Source: Antedon mediterranea (taxonomy: Eukaryota > Echinodermata > Crinoidea > Comatulida > Antedonidae). Taken from it: a DNA stretch of 64,000 bases. The notes under the pieces were generated by a model. That model did no database searches and was not told the origin of the DNA. It was given only the letters and a program-made list of their open reading frames with translations. The stretch lies in assembly GCF_964355755.1 (NCBI RefSeq), contig NC_092671.1, positions 2,708,501 to 2,772,500 on the forward strand, read 5' to 3'. The position numbers were made by a program, and so were the translations under genes. Below, one piece after another: positions 37,101 through 49,100 of the stretch (position 1 is its first letter; each line of letters starts with the position of its first letter).

Positions 37101-40100
37101 TCAAATTCTTGGATCCGCCACTGGCTATATTATTATTCTTTATGATTGCGTTAAACAGGTATTGATGGCCCCGCCTCGTACATGTTGAATGGTAGTACCA
37201 CCACCGTGCAAGTACTCACAGTAGGTTGTACAAGTACAGACTCAGATGACGAAACTCTGCAATTTAAAGAAACAACAGGTACGTTTAGTTCTTATTTTAT
37301 TTATCTTACGAATGCAAAACAAACAGGATATACTGTAAGCAAGGAAATACTAAACAATTCAAACACCTACAGTATGCTACAAAAACCAACAAAAAAAAGC
37401 AAATTAATTTATTTCTCAAAATCTGTCTATTTAAAGAGTTATACGCTTGTATTATTTTATCTGCAAATTATTTTGTGGATATTCTAAAACATCTAGTATA
37501 AGAAATTGACCAATTACAAATATTTTCGACATTGAAAATGGTTAAAATAGTACAATTAAATCAGAATAGTAATTAGTATTAAAGCCATTGTTATTGTTGA
37601 TAAACAATGTTGAGCGGTTAACATAATTGCGACGCCCTGCTTGGTACTAAGTGTCCACAACTGTGTGAATGGCTACTAAGGCAGATTATGCAGAACTACC
37701 TGAATAGATTCTGAACTCCCTGCTGATATACTAAACTTTGTAGTATACTGACAAATATGAATTTACAGTAATTCATTCTTGATCACAAGTACAAGAGAGA
37801 GAGATAGGAAGAAAAAAAAAACACAACTATGAAACAGCTTAAACTAACCTCTGTTACGACAGGCACAGTTAGATTTTAGATTTATTGAGTTTCGTTTTTT
37901 TTTAATATTTTTATTTTAATGAATGAAAATGTCATCTATTCCTTTGCCAGTACTGAATTTACAAGTAGCAATGAATTTAATGGTACTGAAAAAAAATATT
38001 TTAGATATTCTGTCAAATACTGCAGAACATCATCTTAAAGATATCAAATCAAATATGGTTTTATGAACAATCTAATATCATAATTCTCCAAGAATGCACT
38101 GATTATGTTTAAATAACATATATAAAACTGACTCCAAATAACGAGAGGCAAGCCATTATTCAACGCTTCGATCTGTATTGTGTTTTCAACTTCCTAACAA
38201 AAATATTTTTTTTATAGAAACTGAAAAGAAATTAAAAGCAATGGGAATATCATCGAGAGCGAACTTTGAGGAGAATGACGAGCAAATGATACCAACAGCG
38301 CCCTCCCTACAAGCTACGTCGCCATACTCCCCTCCAACGTACCAGGATGCTGTAGATAACAGCATGAACTCAAATTCAAACTCAAACTTAAACATAGAAA
38401 ATCAAGAGCGACAAAATTCAGGAACAGTAAGTATAAATAGTCAATTCGTATTTGAATAAAGCATAGATATTCTATTCATACTTAGATAGTATAAATAGTC
38501 AATTCTTACATGAATAAGTAAGGATAAATAGTCTATTTGTACTTGAATAGTAAGTAAGTAGAATAGTCTATTCGTACTTGAATTTATAGTATAGTCAATT
38601 CATACAGTTATAGTGTTGACTCAGAACAATACCAGTACCCACTGTTAATACGGAATACTGTATCTCGCCTCCTTATTTAGGCTAAATTCGAACACAAGAA
38701 TTTCCATTTTTAAATGCAGTCTGTGTACTGTATACAGTATAACCATAGTCATCATCAGTACAAGCTTGGTGGCCTAGAGATACAGTAAATTTATTCTTAA
38801 CTCTAATTTTTTTACTTAAAAAACATTATTACATAATAAATTGTCAAAGGAGTTTTAATTTACCGATATAATAAGGTACTGTTATTAGTCTTATTCTGGA
38901 CTGATTAAAACGTTTATCATCATATTACAAAGAAGGCAAGTAGACTGGCCATGGAGACATCCATCAGTAAACTTTTATCCATTCTTTATGATTATTTCTA
39001 TCATTTGTAATTAAAAAGACCGCAAGATAGCAAACAATACACACGACAAAGTAAAACCAATTAGTCAAAATTATTGGAAAAAAAATAGAATGGTTGGTAG
39101 AATGACGTCAAGACTTGCTTAACACTAATATTTACATCTAAAGGGACAGTAATGATGTACTGTAAGTACAGTAATTGTTCCAACTAAAGCTGACTTTTCC
39201 TCTGGATGATTATCAAACCAAAAACTTCACCAAAACCGGATCTTCTAATTTCTTCTTTATATACTGGGTATATATGTGCATTATACAAACAAAAACAACA
39301 AAAATCCACCCAGTAGTGTACACTGCTAGCATAGCATCCCAAATCACTATCAGGTTCAGTAGACCAAAAAAGCTCTGTACACACATTGTGACCAAAAAGT
39401 GTGATGTGCCCAAATATGGGTAAAACATCATCATGTCCATATTCTGTATGGGCACATTTGTTTGCCACAAAGTTTGATAGTGTAGACAGAGCTTTAAAGA
39501 ATACAATTATTAATTTGAATCTTTAAAAATCTTACTTAAATTTCAATTTTGAGAGACTGCAATACAAGACAGTTTTATAGTTAAAGAACTGATGTTTTTT
39601 TATATCTCTACTGCCTATACTGCTAAACACAAATGTCATTTTGATTAAATTATACAATATTTCAACTTACAGAGCATGTAGCATAATTTAATAGCATTTT
39701 ACTACAATAATAAAATACATTTATAAAGATTTCCGTTAATAAAATATTTCAAATGATTTTGTCAAGAAATCCATTTTTTATGTTATTGCAAAATTTGCCG
39801 TGAATGATTTTTAAATTAACTGGCTACCATGGTAGCGACGTATAAAACCATTTGCGTTATTCATTGTTAATAACCTGCGATAGCTAATATTCTGCAGCCA
39901 GGGACGTTGCTCTTTGATACTCTACAGAATTGTGAAGAGTAAATTAACCAGTTTTTTCCATCACAGCCTTTTAAATCTGAATAACGATAATTATGCAAGG
40001 AAAACATAATGCAATAGTTACTACACACAAAGTTTATTATAATTGGTCAACAAACGTATTGATTTTTCAATTAATCAATGTGGATATTGTGTGTAAGGAA

Positions 40101-43100
40101 TTCAAATTATAATTTATAATAAAGTACAGTACTACATCATGTGAACTCATGATTTATCAATTTCATTATAATATTCATTATGTATTAATTATTATGTGGC
40201 ATGAAAGCATTATTATTTATATTATTAATAATTACCACCCTATTGTCATTATCATGTCGTCATTAGTACCGTAAGACCATGGAGTAAAGAATTACTATTC
40301 TATACTCTTCTATTCTATACTATTCTATATTATATAACACCTATATAATTTCCTGTCATTTGATTGGACGAATGTGGGTCACATGGCGTGCAATAGTACG
40401 CACTATTCAACGATCGTTAAATAGTACTTTTTGAAACATTTTTGTGTACGAAAAAAAAACGTCTAGATGTTATATAAAACAAATAATGAATGTTTTGTAT
40501 TCGTGTAATGGTACAAATAATGGCACTTGGTGAATGATGAAAGGTTATATCAACTCGGCTTTGCCTCGTTGATATAACCTTTCATCATTCACCTCGTGCC
40601 ATTATTTGTACCATTGCACTCATAAACATTCATTATTTGTATACTATTCTATACTATACTATTCTATATTATATAACACCTAAATAAATTCCTGTCATTT
40701 GATTGGACGATTGTGGGTCACATGGCGTGCAATAGTACGCACTATTAAACGATCGTTTAATAGTACTTTTTAAAACATTTTTGTGCACGAAAAAAAAAAC
40801 GCCTCGCGGATGAAAAAAAATCTAGTACACAAATTATCCTATGATATGGCTCTGTACTGTGAATTACAACAGCGCCACCTGTCGTCTGGGCTCAGTTTCG
40901 TTTTTCTTTTATACATTTGTGTACGAAAAAAAAAACGTTTCGCGGATGAAAAAAAATCTAGTACACAAATTACCCTATGATGATGGCTCTGTACTGTGAA
41001 ATACAACAGCGCCACCTGTCGTCTGGTCTCAGTTTCATTTGTAAACACCACCGCGAGATATGCAACAGCAGCAGATATTTGTGTACGATTTGGACATTAT
41101 GTACTAATTTCATTCAAAAAGGCATTTAAATTAGCTTTAGATCGTTTTTAGGATTTTGATTAATTAATGGGGACATCCCTACAAGACGTGGAATTGTTGG
41201 AAAAACCATAATTAGCTTAGATAAGTTCCAATTGCCTGTCGAAGTTTTGCCTTTCAGCCAAGCTAGTACTAGGCTACTAGGTCTAGCCTAGGCCATGCTA
41301 GTATTAGGCTAGGCCTATGATTGTTTGGTCGTTTGTTGACATAATTAACACAAAAGTAGGTGTGTTTACGAAATCCATATAAATATAACATTTAATATAA
41401 AATTATTAAAAACCAAATGTTACTGTTTTAATCAATGTGTGTGAATGAAATGTAGTAAGCTTTGGCTAGGGCTACCTTTTATTTGATTCAAATAACTAGA
41501 ATTTATTTAGATGTTATATAAAACAAATAATGAATGTTTTGTATTCGTGTAATGGTAAAAATAATGGCACTTGGTGAATGATGAAAGGTTATATTTCAAC
41601 TCGGCTCATCGCCTCGTTGAAATATAACCTTTCATCATTCACCTTGTGCCATTATTTGTACCATTACAATCATAAACATTCATTATTTGTATACTATTCT
41701 ATACTATTACTATTCTATACTCCATGATACTACTACTCTACTATAGTACAATACATCACACATTCTGACATTCAAGTCCTATTTACATAATTTTATAATA
41801 TTTTGCAATATTTATTCATTCATTATAAAAAAAAAGATACATAATATTAGAAGATGATTGATATGCCTATTAAGTAACAAAGTTTCTTTTTTTACTATTC
41901 TAATTTCCATAATTAAATCCTTGAAAATTATTCCAGAAAAATTGTCTTAAAATATTCATCGTCGATCGTTAATGTCCTAGTATATAATCATGGAAGGGTT
42001 ATGTAGTTAATTAATCTATTACATTTAACAACAAAAATAAAATAAATTGTATCAATTCCAATTAAAATGTATCAATTTCATTATGTCTGAAACCGATTTC
42101 CAAACCACAGTTAGTTGAAATTCAATTGTAATGAAATAGTCTAAGAGCCTGTTCGGACGTAACAAATTTACATGTGTAACTGTAATGGTCACGTGTGCTG
42201 TAAATTTTGAGATAAACTTGCAGTTTCAAAAATTCACCTCATGAGGTAGATTTTTCAATTACACCTTAAACCGCAAGCTGATTAATCGCAAGATAAGGAG
42301 CAATTTTTTACCAAAATAGTGTAAAGAGAAATGCATGAAGTATGGCCCTGCTGGGTATTTTTTGTTAGTTTACACGTGTAAATTGTTCATCGTCTGAACG
42401 ATCACTGCTTATTATATGTAAAGTTACACATGTAACTGATTTTACATCCGAACACAGTCTAAACTGTTAATTCTGAGTGATATCTTTTGTGTTATGAGCT
42501 GGACATTCCATGACTGTTGCGATGTAATTGGACATTCTGTGTGTTTTCTGTCAGTATCCCAGCAGGATATCTCTTCTGTTATAATGATAGCTTTAAGGCT
42601 TAGCCTGTAATTATCGAGAATGTTTCTTATTTGCATGTACGAGAGATAAGTAGTTGTCTAAAGAAGAGAAGACATTGCTTAGAAATATTTACAGGCTTGC
42701 ATTTGCATGATGCGATTGTCACGCTGTTCTTGCCTGCAGTAAATTTATTAATTTATTTCTGACACAAAACATTAAGGTCTAAATTCGAATGCATAGATCT
42801 TTTGTAGATTTTACAGTTTAATCTCCTGGTACTGTACAACAAGCCATTGAAATACATGTTCTGGCATGCGGCTAGCTGGTAATCTCACAGCTGTTGTTAA
42901 TACCAAAAGATCCATTGAATGTATTAAAATGAGGATAACTCCAAATAAAGAGAAACACATTGAGAATTAGTTCGCTGTCATTTGAGTTATACCATCTTAA
43001 TAATACTAATGAAATGTATATAGACCAATCAATTAGACAAGTAGATTCAAGTAATTATCACCCTTTCACGCCCCAGTTTATTTTATGTGATATCTAAGTC

Positions 43101-46100
43101 TTAAAAGATATGTACAGTATGAACACTTTTGATATTAATGCTGTGTTTATTAGATAATCTTAAGAGACAGCTAGCTTAAGTTTACAACGAAGAAACCCTC
43201 TTCACTTTCTGAAGGACGTGTAACAACTTACAAAATTGTAAACAAAATCTTAGTCTTCTTTCCTTGTCATATTACTAATAATTCTTTGAATATAATTAAT
43301 CTTGAAATAAAACAGTCAAATTCGTACTTATAGCAAACAATACACAACATTTTCTTAAATCTTTATAATAATTAATAATTTTGTGTTTATACTAATCTAA
43401 AAATAAAGTGAAATCAGATAATACATTGAGACTGTATGATTGGTTTGTTTGGCATTTTGCTAATTTGATTTAGCAAAATCCAACCATTGGTCCAACTAAA
43501 TAAAATGATGATTATGCACAATGATTAGAGTAATATCCATCCATCTCAATTTAATCAATTATTGTTTATAGTATATTTATACAAATGATAAGTTATAATA
43601 TATTTTCTTTTACAATTTTGACATATTTTCTTTAAAAATATTATATTGTATATTATATTATATGTCGGTATTGGAAATATACTGTAGGATGGTTACTTTG
43701 GTAAGATAAACACATTCAGCCTGCCTGCAACCATAAATCAAATCATTTTTGTGTACTTTTGAATATATAATATTTATACATATAATAAAGTTATAATATA
43801 TAAAATGTTTTTACTGTTACGATATTTACAGTACATGTATTTTCTTTGAAAATATTTTATTTACAGTATCATGTCTTTGAAATTAGGATGGTTAATTTTA
43901 AGGTATAACAATCAGACTGTCGGCAGCCATAAATCAAATCATTTTTGTGTACTTTGTAACATTTTTTTGTATCTAAATAGTTATACAAATAACAAGTTAT
44001 ATAAAATGTATTTACTTTTACGATTTTTTCATACAGTATATTTTCTTTGAAAATATTCTATTTATGTTTTGGAAATGAGGATGAAGATAAAACAATAAGC
44101 CTGTTCAAAGTCATAAAACAAATCATCATCATCAATCTAAAGTTTACAGTTATTTTGTTGTATTGTCGTGTACACTTGGTAACCATGGCAGCACAAATTG
44201 CATCAGTCGCTATAGTAATGTTGTTATGAATTTTTAAGATGAAGAAAGTGTAATTTGTTTTAAGTGGCTGCAGTAACCTTGTCTAGTTGTGTTCTTGTAA
44301 AATAATTAATCCAAGAGTTTTGTTTTTCTGTTTTGCTCTCAAAGAAAATGAATTTTGATAATTATAGATATTACTGATAGTTAGTAGTAAATACAGTACA
44401 GTACTTATCTCTGTATATTGCTTTTATTAACCATCCAAATGTTGCATTATTAAAATACCCATGTCCTTATGTTTATAAGTTTCCATACCAAATAATAAAA
44501 AAAACATATTTTTGAGTTTTCTGTGGCCACCAAACTGATTTTGGACTTTGTCGTCTTTTATCGTTGTTGATTTCTTCTCAATTTCTGTATTTTACTGACT
44601 GTTCAGACCTTCCATACATTTATAATGTTTTATTTAATATTTATAAAATATTTTATTTACTGTATATATTTTATTTTTATTAGGACTCGAGAGGTGCTAT
44701 TGGCGGAGGTCTCACAATAGATGATTTGGATGCATTCGTACTACGACCTGCGCCACAAGGCCAAACAGTAAAATGTAGAATTTCTCGCGATAAAAAGGGC
44801 ATCGACCGAGGCATGTACCCGACATATTTCTTACACATGGAACGAGATGATGGAAAAAGGGTAATGTTAATTTTATTGTAACATAATGTTTTTTTAAAAA
44901 TATATTTTGTTGTTGAGTTTACCAATGGTTTTCCCAGTCTTATTTCTGATTTATGGGTGTTAATCTTAAATGATTAATTATGAAATTGTTTGCGTTTTTG
45001 TAGATTTTCTTGTTGGCAGCTCGTCGAAGAAAAAAGAGCACGACTTCAAACTACTTACTTTCAACAGACGCCACAGATTTGTCAAGAGATGGGGAAGCAT
45101 ACTCTGGAAAGCTACGGTAAGTAGTTTCTTGAAAATTGTATTAATATTGTCAGGTTTTTAGTTAAAAGATTATACTTTCATTACATTAGGAATATGCAAC
45201 ATGTAATAATGTATAATGTTCTTAATAATAAATATTTATTACTACTAAAAAATTTTGATACCAGTGTTTTCTAAGCACTGTCTACACTAGTTTGACAAAA
45301 AAATGTAATGTGTCCAAATATGGTAATGATATGACATCATCATGTCTATATATGGGCACATCACATTTTGTTATCACATAAAGTTTGATAGTGTAGACAG
45401 AGCTTAAAATTATTATATTTAATTTGTATAACAAAAAATTATTTCATAATTAATATGTCATTATAAAATATAATTATATGATAAAATTACTGTATACCGT
45501 GAAACAAATTCATTTTGTTGGCAATAAAAACGATTCTAATGTTGCATATCATTTTAATATCTTGACTCTGTGATCTGTGAAATAAGCTATTACCAATCTA
45601 TTGAAAATCGATTTTTAGTAGATAAAATTTGAAGGATGCTTTAGAACGACTCGTTCAACCTTGCAGTTGTAACCCAAATCAAACACGAATATGAAAATGA
45701 AAATAGCTAGAAGCTATTATTAACCATTTTCATAAAGTTCTGTGTAAAGGTTGTTGTTATGGATACTATACTATTGTCATATAAATTGCTGTTTGTAAAA
45801 GTAACGCTCTCTATGGTAAGATTTTAATTTGTTTTTTTTTTCTTCTAGGTCAAATTTCATGGGAACACATTTCACAATATATGATAATGGCATCAGTCCG
45901 GGCAAGCCAGGGCAACTGGATGATGGAAGCAATTTGCGAGAAGAGGTAGCGGCCGTAATCTATGTGAGTTTATTTGTGTTCTTATTTCTATTCCCCTCAC
46001 TGAACTATTTTTAATAGCCCATCCTATTTATCTAGCCCATCCTATTTTGCTAGCCCAACCAAAAGTTCTGTCTACGCTATCAAAATAGTTTGACAAAAAA

Positions 46101-49100
46101 AGTTTGATGGTAGTGATATGCCCAAATGTGGTAGTGATATGCCCAAATAAGGTAGTGATATGCCCAAATAAGGTAGTGATATGCCCAAATAATGTAGTAA
46201 TATGCCCAAATAAGGTAGTAATATGCCCAAATAAGGTAGTGATGTAACATCAGCATGAAAATTTGGGTACAGTTTTCACTAGCCTATCCAACACAGATTG
46301 GTTACTTGCATAGAGTGGTCCGAGTATATTGTACTTCAAGGAATAATATTTGCATAATAAAGATGAGCAGATTGGTATAGCATTGCACTTTCGTTATACG
46401 TGATTAAATTATAATTTATGATTCCATACAAAGTAAAATAATAGTAAAATCATTTCCAACGCAGTATAACATAGCAATGAAGTTGCACTAGTATTAGATA
46501 TTATCTTGTGTGTTGAAAACGCTATACTGTTACATTTCCTCTAGAATTACCGCTGACAAGACTGAGTACTTTCCACAAGTATTAATTCATTTTGTTCTCT
46601 ATGTCGCGTCTCTCTTGGGATTCGCACATATTCGTGTAATTGTTAACGCTGATCGTCTAAATTCAATTATCTACTATGTATGTCACTTTGCATCGTCTTC
46701 ATTGATATGATCATTTCTTAATCTGTAATAAAATATTATCAATTTTAACCAGATTAAATTCTCATACAAAATATTTTATTAGTTTTCTTATTAAATTTTG
46801 ATATACGAATTAAACATTTTTTTTTTATTAATTATTGAATTATAGACTAACAAATTATTCACTGGTTTAAACACCTGCTTTAAAAGTAACAAAATGTTGT
46901 GTATAATTGATTTTAACTAAATGTCTTACAAATATCTTTTTGTATTTTTTTTGCTAAACAAAACAAAAGAGACAGATAGATTATAGATTATTTACTAAGC
47001 ACCATGATAACCCTTTAATGTCTAACTCTTCTAATTTATTGTCCGTATAAATACAATTTATAGTTGCTTTTTGTTGTAGTCTTCCTTTTATGACGCACTA
47101 GAAAGAAAAAGATGGTTTACTTAACATTTCCAAGGGGGGTGATTTAGGGTTTTTTATGTCACCCAAAATAAAATAACTGAGTTGTTGAAAACCTCAACAA
47201 TATAAAATAGTTTACTTAACATTGCCAAGGGGGATAATTTAAGGTTTTTTATGTCACCCAAAATAAAATAACTGAGTTGTTGAAAACTTCAACAATATAA
47301 AATAGTTTATTTAACATTTCCAAGGGGGTGATTTAGCATCTTTTATGTCTCCTAAAATAAACTAACTAATATTGAGAAGGCTAAAATGCAGCAATATTAA
47401 GATTTTTTTCTGAAATGGCATTAATTGTCACTTTTATTTCAACATTTGACAACCGAGTCCAGATTTGTGCCTCAAACATGAATGCTTTTAAAACATAATG
47501 TCATGCAAGATTTTTGAAAGCCTCATAAATTGGTTTATGTTGTTACGCATTTTAACATGCAAGAAGCCAGTTTTTATGTGCTGCTGGCTATGAATTAAAA
47601 TATAAAAAGCATCCGCAGCAGTAAAAAATTGTCCTTTTATATCTGCCATGTATTTGGATGTACAACTGCACACTACACAACAAACAGTCTGCTCTTTGCT
47701 TCCAGTTGTTGTATTTTATAGTCCATTTTCTAAAAGAAAGAATTTTTTAAGGTCAAAGTGGTATCTCTGACTTTTTACGTCAATTGGGGTATGCTGAATA
47801 AAAAAAATTATTATGGTTCACACATTAAATGTTTTAGTTATGTAGCCGCTGTTACAGATTTATTTTGTTTAAGGATCGTTAAAAATATTAATCATTTTTA
47901 TACGTTCCATTTTTCAAATTAAATATATCCAGCATTGTAGAGCTAAACGAAAGATAATATACATCATTCTGTACAGTACTGAATTCTGTTTGTTTACATT
48001 GCTTCTCATATTAAACAACCTAGTACATGAAGTCATATCAAATCAATGCAATCTGATAATGCAATCTGAAAATGTATTGTATCTATTCATACGAGAAGTT
48101 GAGAAAGTTGCTTTAGGTGTCAGCTACAATCACTACAGCCTACTGTAATATACAGTAGGCCTACTAACTGGATTTCTTTTTACGTCGCTTCTCATATAAA
48201 TAACATAGAACTGGCAGTCCAAATCAATGCAATCTGATAATGCCATTTGAACATTTATTGTATCTATTCATACAAGAAGTTGAGAAAGTCGATTTTGTGT
48301 CAGCAACAACCATGTGTTTAGCTTTTTTTTATGATTTATTAATTATTGATACAATAAAACTGAAGTATGGTTATTTTAGTGTTTTTCATAAACACATGTT
48401 TATAGTCTATGTTTAACAAGTTTACATAGTAATACTAATAGTATTTGTCAACATTATGACAGTATAGTATGTACAGTATACAGTATAGTATGTACAGTAT
48501 ACAGTATAGTATGTACAGTATACAGTATAGTATGTACAGTATACAGTATAGTATGTACAGTATACAGTATAGTATCAGTATACAGTATAGTATGTACAGT
48601 ATACAGTATAGTATGTACAGTATACTGTACAGTATAGTATGTACAGTATACAGTATAGTATGTACAGTATACAGTATAGTATGTGCAGTATACAGTATAG
48701 TATGTACAGTATACAGTATAGTATGTACAGTATACAGTATAGTATGTACAGTATACAGTATAGTATGTACAGTATACAGTATAGTATGTGCAGTATACAG
48801 TATAGTGCTATTTGTATAGTCAACAGTACAGTATACAGTATAGTATGTGCAGTATACTGTACAGTATAGTATGTACAGTATACAGTACAGTATAGTATGT
48901 ACAGTATACAGACTTACAGTACAGTATGTATAATACTATTTGTATAGTCAACAGTATAGTATACAGTATAGTATGTACAGTATACAAGATAGTATGTACA
49001 GTATACAGTATAGTATGTATATTACTATAATGTTTAGTCAGTATTCATACAGTATAGTATGTATACTTACTGTATATAGTCAAGAGTATACAGTACAGTA

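Larger units (their letters stand above)
34039..37158 (+). other. TULP3 intron 3
   Basis: 3.1 kb. Contains a reversed tRNA-SINE-like fragment (34255-34330), a LINE fragment (34600-35100), a family D repeat (35868-36160) and another dispersed repeat (36975-37130). No exon seen. Confidence 0.7.
40324..41700. mobile_element. Composite hairpin/direct-repeat element (family G)
   Basis: Two long palindromes (40464-40641 and 41508-41691) are near-identical direct copies of each other. They flank a block with its own repeats: 40324-40462 is repeated at 40661-40800 ('cctgtcatttgattggacga', 'gtgcaatagtacgcactatt'), and 40784-40917 is tandemly repeated at 40919-41045 ('gatgaaaaaaaatctagtac', 'acagcgccacctgtcgtct'). 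'tactattctatactat' tracts border both outer sides. No transposase or RT frame. It reads as a non-autonomous transposon or several generations of nested insertion. Confidence 0.7.
38612..44683 (+). other. TULP3 intron 5 (remainder)
   Basis: Holds MITE A copy 12 (39370-39494), the composite hairpin element (40324-41700), a TIR element (42142-42460) and a triplicated AT-rich segment (43560-44130). No exon recognised between 38427 and 44683. Confidence 0.7.

Noticed and set aside
39175-39506. Overlapping frames on both strands of 82-97 codons
   Set aside because: Cover a family A MITE and its flank; no domain and no splice continuity with TULP3.
48469-48869. Long open frames of MYSIQYS and ILYCILY repeats on both strands
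   Set aside because: They are produced by a 21-bp tandem repeat with no stop codon in phase; near self-complementarity gives frames on both strands. No coding signal.
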